The translations under genes were made by a program, and so were the position numbers. This document shows positions 53,616-63,274 of a DNA stretch of 64,000 bases, piece after piece; positions within the stretch are counted from its first letter, which is position 1, and the number at the start of each line of letters is the position of its first letter. Source of the stretch: Amycolatopsis benzoatilytica AK 16/65 (GTDB lineage Bacteria; Actinomycetota; Actinomycetes; Mycobacteriales; Pseudonocardiaceae); NCBI RefSeq assembly GCF_000383915.1, contig NZ_KB912942.1:4741039-4805038 (forward strand). The letters are read 5' to 3'. The notes beneath the pieces were generated by a model that saw only the letters and a list, made by a program, of their open reading frames with translations, did no database searches and was not told the DNA's origin.

Positions 53616-54722
53616 ATGAGGTTCATTCGCAGCATTCGCACCGTCGCCGCGGCGACCGGCGTGGCCGTGCTCGGGTTCGGAATGGCCGCCTGCGGGTCGA
53701 GCGCGAAAAGCGCCGACCAGCAGTCGGGCAGTGCCGCCGGCGCGCTGATCGGCGTCACCATGCCCACCAAATCGTCCGAACGCTGGATCCACGACGGCGA
53801 CAACATCAAGTCGGCGCTGGAAAAGCTCGGCTACAAGGTGGACCTGCAATACGCCGAGAACGACATCCCCACCCAGGTCAACCAGATCGAGAACCAGCTG
53901 ACCAAGGGCGCCAAGCTGCTGATCGTCGCGTCCATCGACGGCACCGCGCTGACCACCCAGCTGCAGGAAGCGGCCGACCGCAAGGTCCCGGTGATCGCCT
54001 ACGACCGGCTGATCCGCAACTCGCCCGACGTCGACTACTACGCGACCTTCGACAACTTCAAGGTCGGCGTGGAACAGGCGAACTCGCTGCTCAAGGGGCT
54101 CGGCAACGGGCCGGGGCCGTTCAACATCGAGCTGTTCGGCGGTTCGCCCGACGACAACAACGCGACCTTCTTCTTCAACGGCGCGATGTCGGTGCTCAAG
54201 CCGTTGATCGACAGCAAGAAGCTGATCGTCAAGAGCGGCCAGACCGACTTCGCCCCCACCGCGATCCTGCGCTGGGACCCGGCCACCGCGCAGCGCCGGA
54301 TGGAGGACCTGCTCACCAAGACCTACACCGGCGGCACGAAGGTCCAGGGCGTGCTGTCCCCGTATGACGGCTTGTCGATCGGCATCCTGTCCGCGCTCAA
54401 GAGCAACGGCTACGGCACCGCCGGCCAGCCCTACCCGGTCGTCACCGGCCAGGACGCCGAGGTCGCCTCGGTCAAGTCGATCATCGCCGGCGAGCAGTAC
54501 TCCACGGTCTTCAAGGACACCCGCAAGCTCGCCGACGTCACGGTGAAGATGGCCGACGCCGTCCTCAAGGGACAGAAGCCCGCGGTGAACAACACCAGCG
54601 ACTACAACAACGGCAAGAAGGTCGTTCCCGCCCAGCTGCTGCAGCCGGTCGTGGTCGACAAGTCCAACTACCAGAAGGAACTGCTCGACTCCGGCTACTA
54701 CACCGCGGGTCAGCTGAAATGA
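53616..54722 (+). CDS. chvE: ChvE-type monosaccharide-binding lipoprotein
   Basis: This 368-residue protein has a lipoprotein signal ([19 protein letters not shown], lipobox MAAC) and a periplasmic-binding fold of the ChvE group: [51 protein letters not shown], and [34 protein letters not shown] precedes the ATG. It delivers a monosaccharide, here probably L-arabinose, to the GguAB transporter encoded next. Confidence 0.93.
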   Translation: MRFIRSIRTVAAATGVAVLGFGMAACGSSAKSADQQSGSAAGALIGVTMPTKSSERWIHDGDNIKSALEKLGYKVDLQYAENDIPTQVNQIENQLTKGAKLLIVASIDGTALTTQLQEAADRKVPVIAYDRLIRNSPDVDYYATFDNFKVGVEQANSLLKGLGNGPGPFNIELFGGSPDDNNATFFFNGAMSVLKPLIDSKKLIVKSGQTDFAPTAILRWDPATAQRRMEDLLTKTYTGGTKVQGVLSPYDGLSIGILSALKSNGYGTAGQPYPVVTGQDAEVASVKSIIAGEQYSTVFKDTRKLADVTVKMADAVLKGQKPAVNNTSDYNNGKKVVPAQLLQPVVVDKSNYQKELLDSGYYTAGQLK

Positions 54723-56239
54723 CCGAACTGCTCGGGATGCGCGGGATCACCAAGACCTTCCCCGGCGTCACCGCGCTGTCCGACGTCACGCTTTCCGTGC
54801 GGCGCGGCGAGATCCATGCCGTCTGCGGGGAGAACGGGGCCGGGAAGTCCACGCTGATGAAGGTCCTGTCCGGGGTGCATCCGCACGGCTCCTACGACGG
54901 CGAGATCGTCTTCGACGGCGAGCAGTGCGCGTTCGGGTCCGTCCGGGACAGCGAGCGGCGCGGCATCGTGATCATCCACCAAGAGCTGGCGCTGTGCCCG
55001 CAGCTTTCGATCGCCGAGAACATCTTTCTCGGCAACGAGCGGGCCCGGCGCGGCTGGGTGGACTGGAACCGGACCAATTCCGAGGCGGCCGACCTGCTGC
55101 GCCGGGTCGGCCTGCGGGAGAACCCGGTGACGCCGGTCAGTGATCTCGGCGTGGGCAAGCAGCAGCTGGTCGAGATCGCCAAAGCCCTGTCCAAGCGTGT
55201 CGAACTGCTCATCCTCGACGAGCCGACCGCCGCGCTCAACGACGACGATTCGGCACACCTGCTCGCCTTGCTGCGCGAATTGCGCAACGAAGGCGTGACC
55301 TGCGTGATCATCTCGCACAAGCTGGGCGAGGTCACCGCGATCGCGGACACGGTCACGATCCTGCGCGACGGGAAGACCATCGAGACGCTCGACGCGGCCG
55401 GGCTGAGCGAGGAACGCATCATCACCGGCATGGTCGGGCGCGACCTCGAACACCGGTTCCCGCCGCGGGAACCGCAGATCGGCGAGGAGGTGCTCCGGAT
55501 CGAGGACTGGACCGTGCACAGTTCCAGTCAGCCCGGCCGGGTCGTCGTCCAGGGGGCGAACCTGACGCTGCGCCGCGGCGAGATCGTCGGGCTCGCCGGG
55601 CTGATGGGCGCCGGCCGCACCGAGCTCGCGATGAGCGTCTTCGGCCGTTCCTACGGCACGAACATCTCGGGACGGCTGGTCAAGGACGGCCGGGAGATCT
55701 CCGTCCGGTCCGTGCGCGACGCCATCCGGAACGGCCTCGCCTACGCCACTGAGGACCGGAAACTGTACGGGCTCAACCTGATCGACGACATCCAGCGCAA
55801 CACGTCGGCGGCCGGGCTGCCCTCGCTCTCCCGCCGCGGCTGGGTGAACGAGCACGCCGAACACGATGTCGCCACCCGGTTCCGCCGTGACCTGCGGATC
55901 AAGGCGCCGTCGGTGCGCAGCGTCACCGGGAAGCTCTCCGGCGGCAACCAGCAGAAGGTCGTCCTGGCGAAGTGGATCTTCACCGACCCGGACGTGCTGA
56001 TCCTCGACGAGCCCACCCGGGGCATCGACGTCGGGGCGAAATACGAGATCTACACGGTGATCAACGAGATGGCCGCGCAGGGCAAGGCGGTCCTGGTCAT
56101 CTCCTCCGAACTGCCGGAGCTGCTCGGCCTCTGCGACCGGATCTACACGCTGTCCGCCGGCCGGATCACCGGCGAGCTCGACCGCGCCGAGGCCACTCAG
56201 GAAGTGCTCATGCGACACATGACGAAGGAACGGCCATGA
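54719..56239 (+). CDS. gguA: Sugar ABC transporter ATPase (GguA/MmsA type)
   Basis: This 506-residue protein has two fused ABC domains. The first has Walker [10 protein letters not shown] and Walker [10 protein letters not shown]; the second has the degenerate Walker [10 protein letters not shown] usual for this family, with [14 protein letters not shown] and [12 protein letters not shown]. The ATG overlaps the chvE stop. It energises import by the permease encoded next. Confidence 0.95.
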   Translation: MTELLGMRGITKTFPGVTALSDVTLSVRRGEIHAVCGENGAGKSTLMKVLSGVHPHGSYDGEIVFDGEQCAFGSVRDSERRGIVIIHQELALCPQLSIAENIFLGNERARRGWVDWNRTNSEAADLLRRVGLRENPVTPVSDLGVGKQQLVEIAKALSKRVELLILDEPTAALNDDDSAHLLALLRELRNEGVTCVIISHKLGEVTAIADTVTILRDGKTIETLDAAGLSEERIITGMVGRDLEHRFPPREPQIGEEVLRIEDWTVHSSSQPGRVVVQGANLTLRRGEIVGLAGLMGAGRTELAMSVFGRSYGTNISGRLVKDGREISVRSVRDAIRNGLAYATEDRKLYGLNLIDDIQRNTSAAGLPSLSRRGWVNEHAEHDVATRFRRDLRIKAPSVRSVTGKLSGGNQQKVVLAKWIFTDPDVLILDEPTRGIDVGAKYEIYTVINEMAAQGKAVLVISSELPELLGLCDRIYTLSAGRITGELDRAEATQEVLMRHMTKERP

Positions 56240-57474
56240 CCACCACCAAACCCGCGCGGGCGGAGGCGGCCGTCCCGCCCGCCGGCCGGAGTCCCCGCCG
56301 GGTCTCGATCAACCTCCGGCAAAGCGGCATCTACGTGGCGTTCGCGCTGATCGTGGTGCTGTTCGAGGTGATCACCGGCGGCGCGCTGCTCGAACCGCAG
56401 AACATCTCGAACATCATCGTGCAGAACTCCTACGTGCTGATCCTGGCGATCGGCATGATCCTGGTGATCATCGCCGGGCACATCGACCTCTCGGCGGGCT
56501 CGGTGGTGGCGATGACCGGCGCGGTCGCCGCCGTGCTGATGGTCAACCTCGGCCTGCCCTGGCCGCTCGCCGCGCTGATCACCCTCGTCGTCGGCGCGGT
56601 GATCGGGGCTTGGCAGGGATACTGGGTGGCCTACTTCGGCATCCCCGCCTTCATCGTCACGCTGGCCGGGATGCTCGCTTTCCGGGCGCTGACCCTGACC
56701 GTGCTCGGCAACCAGGGCATCGGCCCGTTCCCGGACGCGATCCGCACCCTGTCCAACGGCTTCACCGGCGGCTACCTCGGGAACATCGGCCTCGGCCCGC
56801 TCGGCGGCGCCGACCTGGTCAGCCTGCTCGCCGGGGTGGCCGTGGTCGCCGGGATCGTGGTGTCGCGGTGGCGCAACCGGGCCGGACGGCTGAGCTACGG
56901 CCAGGAAGTCGACCCGTTCCCGCTGTTCGTCCTCAAGATCGCCGCGGCCGCGGTACTGGTGCTCGCTGTCGTCGTCCAGCTCGCCCGGTTCCGCAACCTG
57001 CCGTGGGTGCTGGTCCTGCTCGCCGTGCTCGTGCTCGGCTACTCGCTGGTGGCGGGCAAATCCGTATTCGGCAGGCACATCTACGCGATCGGCGGGAACC
57101 GGCAGGCCGCGACGCTGTCCGGGGTGAAGGTCAAGTCCGTCACCTTCTGGGTCTTCGTGAACATGGGCGTGCTCGCCGCGCTCGCCGGGATCATTTTCGC
57201 CGGCCGGCTCAACCAGGCCGGGCCGACCGCGGGCGTCAACTTCGAACTGGACGCGATCGCCGCGGCGTTCATCGGCGGCGCCGCGGTGCAGGGCGGTGTC
57301 GGCAAGGTCGTCGGCGCGATCACCGGCGGCTTGATCATGGCGGTCATCAACAACGGGATGTCGCTGATCGGCGCCCCCAGCGAGCGCGTCATGCTGGTCA
57401 AGGGCGCGGTCTTGCTCGCCGCGGTCGCCTACGACATCTGGACCAAGCGCCGCGCCGGGGCCGCCGCCCACTGA
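56236..57474 (+). CDS. gguB: Sugar ABC permease (GguB/MmsB type)
   Basis: This 412-residue protein has about ten TM helices of the branched-chain/ribose permease superfamily, with [38 protein letters not shown] and [22 protein letters not shown]. The extended middle loop (after residue 210) is typical of the ChvE-GguAB group. The ATG overlaps the gguA stop. It is the last gene of the ara operon and is followed by a palindromic repeat that may end transcription. Confidence 0.95.
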   Translation: MTTTKPARAEAAVPPAGRSPRRVSINLRQSGIYVAFALIVVLFEVITGGALLEPQNISNIIVQNSYVLILAIGMILVIIAGHIDLSAGSVVAMTGAVAAVLMVNLGLPWPLAALITLVVGAVIGAWQGYWVAYFGIPAFIVTLAGMLAFRALTLTVLGNQGIGPFPDAIRTLSNGFTGGYLGNIGLGPLGGADLVSLLAGVAVVAGIVVSRWRNRAGRLSYGQEVDPFPLFVLKIAAAAVLVLAVVVQLARFRNLPWVLVLLAVLVLGYSLVAGKSVFGRHIYAIGGNRQAATLSGVKVKSVTFWVFVNMGVLAALAGIIFAGRLNQAGPTAGVNFELDAIAAAFIGGAAVQGGVGKVVGAITGGLIMAVINNGMSLIGAPSERVMLVKGAVLLAAVAYDIWTKRRAGAAAH

Positions 57475-57910
57475 CCACCGCCGGTTGCCCTGGCCCCGAT
57501 CACCCCAATGCCACATTGGGTGCGTCAGATGCACCCAATGTGGCATTCGGTGCGTCAGATGCACCCAATGCCACATTGGGGTGGTCGGGGGCCGGGGGGT
57601 GATAACCGGTGGCTTCCGCGCTCGCCGATCGATGCTCACGTTCTTCAGCGGGGCGCGACAGCCACAGTGAAAAGGGCTCGCGGTTCAGCGTTCCTCGTCG
57701 GAGTTGAGCAGGTTGCTGACCGCCGTCGCACTGATCTGGGCATACGCACCGATACCGCGCGTCGTCAGCGGCCTCCGCGTAACGACCTTCCCGTGATTAC
57801 GAAAGACCCCCGCCACCGCCTCGGAACTAAAGCACCGGAGAACCTGAGTAGAACCACGCTGTCCGGCTGCCCCTCCTCCGGCGAGGATTGCTGCGACCGA
57901 AGGAGTCCCG
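57475..57910. other. Intergenic region with tandem palindromic repeats
   Basis: It holds the three-unit repeat at 57501-57588. To its right a leftward frame ends in VSNLLNSDEER and resembles a helix-turn-helix tail, but it has no start or upstream domain; it may be a relic. The promoter of the small membrane protein gene at 57911 must lie near the right end. Confidence 0.5.
57501..57588. repeat. Three tandem palindromic units of about 30 bases
   Basis: The units share CACCCAATGYSRCATTSGG, and the first two also share TGCGTCAGATG after it. Each unit is itself palindromic (CCCAATG, short centre, CATTGGG). The first and third carry GCCACA at the centre while the middle unit carries its complement TGTGGC, so alternative foldings between units are possible. 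It lies 26 bases after the gguB stop. Confidence 0.85.
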
Positions 57911-58246
57911 ATGTCCGATGCCGGCGACCCGGCCCGATCCGCCGCCCGGTTCTCCGTCGGCGGCCGGGCAGCGATGATGGCCGCTGGCGCGGCGCTGTCC
58001 GAAGCCCTGTTCTTCGCCTGTGTAGCAGGGTTTCTGCACGGCCGCTCCCTCTGGGAGTTCGGCGTGCCAGGCACTTTGGCGCCTGCGCTCCCGGTGGCGG
58101 GAGCGTTGGCCGGACTGGTTGCCGCCGCACGCAGGCCCGCCAAGGAGAAGATGCTCACGATCGCTCGCGGGGCTTTCCTGGCGGGACTGGTGCTACTGAC
58201 CGGAGGCGTGCTGGCGTTGTTGCTGGACCGTGGCATGTCGGGCTGA
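57911..58246 (+). CDS. Small membrane protein of unknown function
   Basis: This 111-residue protein has three predicted TM helices (about residues 18-42, 53-73 and 85-105), with a basic loop AARRPAKEKM between the second and third. GAAGGAG lies five bases before the ATG, which strongly supports the start. I do not recognise a family. It converges on the quinone oxidoreductase gene, leaving only 23 bases between stops. Confidence 0.65.
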   Translation: MSDAGDPARSAARFSVGGRAAMMAAGAALSEALFFACVAGFLHGRSLWEFGVPGTLAPALPVAGALAGLVAAARRPAKEKMLTIARGAFLAGLVLLTGGVLALLLDRGMSG

Positions 58247-58269
58247 CCATCGCGAGCCCGCGAACCAGG

Positions 58270-59268
58270 TCAGTCGAGGACGACGTCCAGCCGATCCGGA
58301 GGTGGCGGGGCGAGCAGCAGCTTGCCGGACGTGCGCCGGGATTCGATGTCGCGGTGGGCCTGTTCCGCGTCGCTCAGCGGGTAGCGGCGGCTCACCTCGA
58401 TGCGCAGCTGCCCGTCGCGGATCTTCCCGAACAGGTCGGCGGTGTGGCGCAGCAAGTCCTCCCGCGTCGCGATGTGGTCGGAGTAGACCGGGTAGACGAG
58501 CTTGATGCTCTTGGGCAGGTCCAGCATCCGCACGGTCGGGATGTCTCCGTTCAGCGGGCCGAAGTAAGCCATCGTCCCGGACCGGCGCAGGACTTCGAGC
58601 GACGCGCGGAACGTGGCCGAGCCGCCGCCGTCGAAGACCGCGTGCACGCCTTCGCCGCCGGTCAGGTCGAGGACGCGCTGGACGAAGTCGCCGTCCGACG
58701 ACACGAGCACGTCGTCCGCACCCGCGTCCTTGGCCGCCGCGACCTTTTCCTCCCGCGACACCAGGCCGATCACCCGCGCCCCGCGCAGCTTCAGCAGCTG
58801 CGCCAAGGTGCGCCCGACCCCTCCGGCGGCCGAATGCACCAGCGCGATCTCGCCCTCGGCGAGCGGCGCGGATTCGGTCACGAAGTGGTGCGCGGTGATG
58901 CCCTGCATCATCGTCGCAGCCGCGATGTCGCTCGGGATGTCGTCCGGCACCGGCACCGCCTGCACCGCGGGGACGGCCAGCCGCTCGGCGTAGCTGCCGT
59001 AGACGCCGACCCAGGCGACCCGGTCGCCGACCGCGAAATCTGTCACCCCTTCGCCTAGTGCGACAACGCGTCCGGCGCCTTCCACGCCGGGGATGACCGG
59101 CGGTTGCCCGGCCAGCCCGAAACCGACCCGGGAGCCGGTGTCCATGAAATTGATCCCGGCGAACTCGACGTCCACCAGCAGGTCGCCGGCGGCCGGTTCC
59201 GGATCGGGCCATTCCCGGTACTTCAGTACTTCCGGACCACCGTATTCTTCCACTACTACCGCACGCAT
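58270..59268 (-). CDS. Zinc-free quinone oxidoreductase (MDR superfamily, QOR type)
   Basis: This 332-residue protein has the GroES-like start MRAVVVEEYGGPEVLKYREW and NADPH-binding HSAAGGVGRTLAQLLKLRGA. The zinc ligands of alcohol dehydrogenases are missing, as in NADPH:quinone reductases. AAGGACAAG precedes the ATG. It lies just after a small epoxide-hydrolase-like gene in the same direction, with 23 bases between, so the two may be co-transcribed and serve redox detoxification (inference). Confidence 0.92.
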   Translation of the reverse strand: MRAVVVEEYGGPEVLKYREWPDPEPAAGDLLVDVEFAGINFMDTGSRVGFGLAGQPPVIPGVEGAGRVVALGEGVTDFAVGDRVAWVGVYGSYAERLAVPAVQAVPVPDDIPSDIAAATMMQGITAHHFVTESAPLAEGEIALVHSAAGGVGRTLAQLLKLRGARVIGLVSREEKVAAAKDAGADDVLVSSDGDFVQRVLDLTGGEGVHAVFDGGGSATFRASLEVLRRSGTMAYFGPLNGDIPTVRMLDLPKSIKLVYPVYSDHIATREDLLRHTADLFGKIRDGQLRIEVSRRYPLSDAEQAHRDIESRRTSGKLLLAPPPPDRLDVVLD

Positions 59269-59291
59269 TATCTTGTCCTTAACGGGTCGGG

Positions 59292-59672
59292 TCAGGCTTG
59301 CAGGAGGGTCGCGGCGTAGGCCGCGTCGGTGTAGTCGCGCCACGCGGCGATCCGGCCGCCGGCGATCTCGTAGACGGCCATGTTCCGGATCGGCGCGAGT
59401 TTCCCGCCGGGCAGCGACAGGCCATGGACCTGCTCGGCGAGCACGACGTCGCCGTCGACGGCCTGGTGGAGTGTCTCGAACTCGACCCGCTCGAAGTTGC
59501 CGAACACCCCGGCCCACACCGCGACGACCGCGTCGCGTCCGCGCACCGGCTGCTCGCCGTAATTGACGAAGACGACGTCCTCGGCAAAGAACGGCGCGAG
59601 CGCGGCGGCGTCTTTCTTCGCGAAGGTGCCGACGAATTCACGGATCAGCTTGTCGTTGTCGGCCGAAGCCAT
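59292..59672 (-). CDS. Limonene-epoxide-hydrolase/SnoaL-like protein
   Basis: This 126-residue NTF2-fold protein has LIREFVGTFAKKDAAALAPFFAEDVVFVN and the C-terminal AVYEIAGGRIAAWRDYTD, which matches the WRDYFD block of limonene-1,2-epoxide hydrolases, where Asp is catalytic. The start at 59672 has AGGGGATG at eight bases; an ATG at 59681 is too close to that sequence. It is the first gene of a two-gene leftward unit with the quinone oxidoreductase. Confidence 0.82.
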   Translation of the reverse strand: MASADNDKLIREFVGTFAKKDAAALAPFFAEDVVFVNYGEQPVRGRDAVVAVWAGVFGNFERVEFETLHQAVDGDVVLAEQVHGLSLPGGKLAPIRNMAVYEIAGGRIAAWRDYTDAAYAATLLQA

Positions 59673-60276
59673 GGAGAACATCCCCTGTCGATTCCTGGCA
59701 GTTTCGTTGCCGGTCGTTTTCGATCGGCTGTGCCAGCGAGGATAGGAACCTGATTTTGGACCCGCAAGTCCAGAAACCGGGGGCGGGGGCCGGAAACGGC
59801 ACGGAATGGACGACGGCCTCGGCCAAGCTAGCCGAACCAGGCTGGGAAGGCCGGCCGCGTGGTCCGACCGGCTCCCCCACGCCGATGCGGCGGACTCGCG
59901 GGCGAGGTTGTCCTTCAGCTCAGCGCAGGTCGACGACTCCGTCGGTCGCTCCGGTTCAGATCGATCCGCCACGACTCGGCATACGCCATCGTCAACGGCG
60001 CGGCGTCGGCGCGCTTGACCGGACCGAGCTGGTCGCGGCTCATCGGGACTCCCGCGCGGAAGATCTCGTGCGACGGCAGGGAATCCGTCCCCGCCGCCGC
60101 GTGCGTGCTCGCCGCCGGGAAGAAACCGAACCGCGTCACCGCAGCTCAGCGCACTGCATCCAGCGGACGTACACGAGATGTAGGCAGCCCCGTCCTAGCG
60201 TCGGACGCGTGCACTCGCCCCCCACGCGTCCCATCCGGACCGCGGGCGGGCATCGCCCCGAGAACCTGAGGAAACC
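59673..60276. other. Gene-poor stretch, possible gene relic
   Basis: Short frames occur on both strands; the leftward one at 59915-60139 (74 residues, MTRFGFFPAASTHAAAGTD) has no recognisable domain. The left part must hold the promoter of the gene at 59292 and the right part that of the gene at 60277. I see no large repeat. Confidence 0.45.
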
Positions 60277-61875
60277 ATGAAACGCTGGGCAAGAATCGTG
60301 CCGTTCGCGGCACTGGTCCCACTGCTGGTGGGCACTGCCGGGGCGCTCAGCCCCACCGCCGCTGCCGCACCGGCTCCGACGTGCGCCGCGACGGCCGTCA
60401 CCGCTCCGCCCGGAGCGCAAATCGAAACCACGCACGCCGAACGGCATCCCGGCGGCACCGTCACCTTCCCCGCTACCCCGTTCACGCCGGCCCAGACCGT
60501 CCCCGACGTCCCGGCGTACTGCCAGATCGAGGTCACCCTGACGCACCCCGGCGCGAACGACCACGTCAAGGTCGCGGTAACGCTGCCGGAGTCCCACTGG
60601 TCCGGCCGGCTGCAGGCCGCGGGCGGCAGCGCGTACAACGCGGGCGACTTCACCGCACCGCTGGTCCAGGCGGTCAAGGACGGCTACGCGGGCGTCACCA
60701 CCGACGCCGGGCTGCCGCTGACCTTCATCGACACCTCCTGGGGCCTGCGCGCCGACGGGACCGTCAACCAGCCGCTGCTGACCAACTTCGCCAGCCGCTC
60801 CGCCCATGAGGAAGCGTTGCTGGGCAAGGACATCGCGCTGAGGTACTACGGCAAGGCGGTGTCCTACTCGTACTGGAACGGCTGCTCGACCGGCGGCCGG
60901 CAGGGCTATTCCGAAGCGCAGAACTACCCCGGCGACTTCAACGGCATCCTGGCCGACGCGCCCGCCGTGCAGTGGAGCCAGTTCGCGGTGGCCACACTGT
61001 GGCCGCAGACCGTGATGAACAACGAGCACGACTTCCCCAGCAACTGTGTCCTGGCGAGGTTCCAGCAGGCCGCGATCCAGGCGTGCGACGCGAAGGACGG
61101 CGTACGAGACGGGATCGTTGATATCCCGGACGAGTGCGGCTACGACCCGCGGAGCCTGATCGGCACCAAGGTGCTGTGCGAGGGCAAGGAAATCACCGTC
61201 ACCGCCGCGGACGCCCGCGTGGTCGGCAAGATCTGGGACGGCCCGGCTGACGAGCGAGGCCGCAAGCTGTGGCCCGGGCTGCCCAAGGGTGCGTCTTTCG
61301 CCGGCGTCGCCGCGACCCGCCCGGCCGCCGACGGCACGCTGACCTCCGACGGCTTCGTCGTGGCGACCGCCTGGGTCAAGGCGTTCGTGAAGAAGGACCT
61401 CGGCTTCGACACCGCGAATCTCAGCTACCGCCAATACGCCGACGTGTTCCGCCAGTCCGTGCGCGAGTACGACCGGACCATCGGCACATCGAACGCCGAC
61501 CTGTCCGCGTTCCGGCGCGCCGGCGGGAAGCTGATCAGCTACGTCGGCACAGCGGACCAGCTGATCCCGCCGGACGGCACGCTCCTCTACCGCGAGCGTG
61601 TCCAGCGCGAAATGGGCGGCGCGCGGCGGGTGAACGACTTCTACCGGCTGTTCCTCGCGCCGGGCACCCCGCACTGCCAGTCCGGACCGGGCGCGGCGTA
61701 CCCGGTGAACCCGCTCGGCGCGCTGGTCGACTGGGTCGAGCACGGGACCGCCCCGGCGACCCTGCCGGCGAAGTCGGACACCGGGCGCACCCGCGACCTG
61801 TGTCCGTACCCGCAGATCTCGCGGTACTCCGGCCACGGCGATCCGGCCGTCGCGGCCAGCTACCGCTGCCGCTGA
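60277..61875 (+). CDS. Secreted tannase/feruloyl-esterase-family protein
   Basis: This 532-residue protein has a Sec signal peptide (about residues 1-32) and the tannase-family alpha/beta hydrolase: nucleophile Ser204 in NGCSTGGRQG, Asp in YVGTADQLIPP and His in PGTPHCQSGPG. Cys203 and the Cys after the His form the CS-D-HC motif, in which a disulfide holds the catalytic Ser and His together. Substrates of the family are feruloyl or galloyl esters; release of ferulate from arabinose side chains of plant cell walls would fit the neighbouring arabinose genes. Confidence 0.92.
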   Translation: MKRWARIVPFAALVPLLVGTAGALSPTAAAAPAPTCAATAVTAPPGAQIETTHAERHPGGTVTFPATPFTPAQTVPDVPAYCQIEVTLTHPGANDHVKVAVTLPESHWSGRLQAAGGSAYNAGDFTAPLVQAVKDGYAGVTTDAGLPLTFIDTSWGLRADGTVNQPLLTNFASRSAHEEALLGKDIALRYYGKAVSYSYWNGCSTGGRQGYSEAQNYPGDFNGILADAPAVQWSQFAVATLWPQTVMNNEHDFPSNCVLARFQQAAIQACDAKDGVRDGIVDIPDECGYDPRSLIGTKVLCEGKEITVTAADARVVGKIWDGPADERGRKLWPGLPKGASFAGVAATRPAADGTLTSDGFVVATAWVKAFVKKDLGFDTANLSYRQYADVFRQSVREYDRTIGTSNADLSAFRRAGGKLISYVGTADQLIPPDGTLLYRERVQREMGGARRVNDFYRLFLAPGTPHCQSGPGAAYPVNPLGALVDWVEHGTAPATLPAKSDTGRTRDLCPYPQISRYSGHGDPAVAASYRCR

Positions 61876-61885
61876 CGGACTTCCA

Positions 61886-61940
61886 GTCCGTGAAGGGCCC
61901 CTTGCCGGACTTGGATTCCGGCAAGGGGCCCCTCCCGGAC
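61886..61940. repeat. Dispersed palindrome, copy 5
   Basis: GTCCGTGAAGGGCCCCTTGC (from 61886) pairs with 61917-61940 with two mismatches near the outer end. The loop CCGGACTTGGATTCCGG is the inverse of the loop in the other copies. It begins 11 bases after the tannase-family stop. Confidence 0.87.
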
Positions 61941-62006
61941 GTGCGGCAGCCATCCCCCGCACCGGCCATCCACCCACCGGCCATCCCAGCAAAGGAAACC
62001 GCGACC

Positions 62007-62435
62007 ATGCCGGTCATCAAGTTCCATCTCGTGTCCTCGCTCAGCGTCGCCGAACTGGTCGGCGTGCTGACCGACTTCACGCCGAACCGCCCGCTCGTCT
62101 GGCCGACCATCGACGAGAAGCACTTCGTCGTGCACCAGCTCGGCGAAGACTGGGCGGAGGTGACCGAAGGCACCGAGTCGGCATGGGAACGAGCGCGCTA
62201 CGAGTGGTACCCGTCGCAGGGCCGGGTCGTGGTCACCACGCTCGATTCGAAGGTCTTCGGCCCGGGCGGCGGCTGGGTCTTCGAGTGCACGGCCACCGAC
62301 GGCGGCACTCGGGTCGACGTCGAACTGACCCGCCGGCCGGAGGGCCTCGGCCGCAGACTGCTCGCGGCTCTGCTGCCGCTGATCGCGCCGAAGAGCCTGA
62401 AGAAGGCGTTCGCCGGTCCACTCAAGGCGAAGTGA
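62007..62435 (+). CDS. START/SRPBCC-like protein
   Basis: This 142-residue soluble protein begins MPVIKFHLVSSLSVAELVGVL and has the alternating beta pattern and long C-terminal helix of the helix-grip fold (RVVVTTLDSKVFGPGGGWVFECTATDGGTRVDVEL). AAAGGAAACC precedes the ATG. It probably binds a small hydrophobic ligand; no partner is evident. Its 3' end overlaps the 3' end of the convergent BTAD regulator gene. Confidence 0.75.
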   Translation: MPVIKFHLVSSLSVAELVGVLTDFTPNRPLVWPTIDEKHFVVHQLGEDWAEVTEGTESAWERARYEWYPSQGRVVVTTLDSKVFGPGGGWVFECTATDGGTRVDVELTRRPEGLGRRLLAALLPLIAPKSLKKAFAGPLKAK

Positions 62436-63171
62436 GCCGGCCCGGCTCGGTCCGTTGAGGACCGAGCCGGGCGTACGCCCGCTGAAGTCCCTCGCCCGGG
62501 TTCAGCCCTAGTTCCGCGTCGAGCAGGAGCGAGATCCGGTGGTAGGCCGACGCCGCTTGCTCGGCTTGGCCATTGCGCGCCAATGCGTCGATCAGCAGCT
62601 CCCAGCGCCGTTCCTGGAACGGCTCGGCGGCGGTGGCCGCGGTCAGCGCCGTGATTACTTCGACGAGCCGGCCGCGTTCGAGGTCGAGCTCCCACTGTTC
62701 TTCCAGGGCGCTCTCCCGCAGCTGCTCCAGCCACCGGCGACGGCCGGCGAAGAACGCGCCGTCCAGGCCGGCCAGCGCCGTGTCGCGCCACAACGCGCAG
62801 CCGAGCCGGAGCTCTCGCGCCGCTTCCTCCGGGTCGCCGGTGGCGCGCGCGGTCGCGACGTGCTGCCGGAACGCCGTCACGTCCACCTCGGCCGGGTCCG
62901 CCTCCAGCCGGTAGCCGCCGCCTTCGGTGTGGATCTCCTGCCGGTCCTCCCCCAGCAGCCGGCGCAGCCGGGACACGTAAGTGCGGACGGTCTGCACCGC
63001 GCGCGCCGGCGCATGCGCGCCCCACACCGCGAGGATGATCTCCTCAGTCGGCACCTGCCGCCCCTTGCCGAGCAGCAGCGCCGCGAGCACGCCGCGCTGC
63101 TGCGGCGAACCGATGTTCACCGGCGCCCCGTCTTCCCAGGCGACGACGGGACCAAGGATTCCGAATCTCAC
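62422..63171 (-). CDS. SARP/BTAD-family transcriptional regulator
   Basis: This 249-residue protein has an OmpR-like winged helix (VRFGILGPVVAWEDGAPVNIGSPQQRGVLAALLL; VQTVRTYVSRLRRLLG), then the bacterial transcriptional activation domain with its helical repeats (VDVTAFRQHV; RWELLIDALARNGQAEQAASAYHRI). This is the short SARP layout found in pathway-specific activators of secondary metabolism. The GTG at 63171 has only a weak GGAA before it. It is divergent from a second SARP-type gene. The last 14 bases overlap the convergent START-like gene. Confidence 0.9.
   Translation of the reverse strand: MRFGILGPVVAWEDGAPVNIGSPQQRGVLAALLLGKGRQVPTEEIILAVWGAHAPARAVQTVRTYVSRLRRLLGEDRQEIHTEGGGYRLEADPAEVDVTAFRQHVATARATGDPEEAARELRLGCALWRDTALAGLDGAFFAGRRRWLEQLRESALEEQWELDLERGRLVEVITALTAATAAEPFQERRWELLIDALARNGQAEQAASAYHRISLLLDAELGLNPGEGLQRAYARLGPQRTEPGRLTSP
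62440..62472. terminator. Bidirectional terminator hairpin inside the BTAD gene 3' end
   Basis: Arms 62440-62453 (GCCCGGCTCGGTCC) and 62459-62472 pair perfectly over 14 bases with loop GTTGA. It follows the START-like stop on the plus strand, yet lies within the last codons of the minus-strand regulator gene, so it could stop rightward transcripts. Confidence 0.65.
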
Positions 63172-63274
63172 TTCCGCGATTATGGAGCCAGCCCCGCTGC
63201 CACCGAGGCGACGTACAGCGACTACGCCATCCGACGGTCGCCGCCGCGGCCCCGGCTCGGCTTGGCTGGCAGCT

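Noticed and set aside
57501..57588. CRISPR array
   Set aside because: There are only three units, each palindromic, and the units abut with no variable spacers. No cas genes are nearby.
57685..58236. A 183-codon leftward frame opposite the small membrane protein gene
   Set aside because: The rightward gene has an excellent ribosome-binding site and clear TM helices. The leftward frame has low-complexity Ala/Pro/Ser content; only its last 40 residues look faintly HTH-like.
59915..60139. A 74-codon leftward open frame
   Set aside because: There is no ribosome-binding site, no domain and no conserved neighbour; it is noted only as a possible relic.
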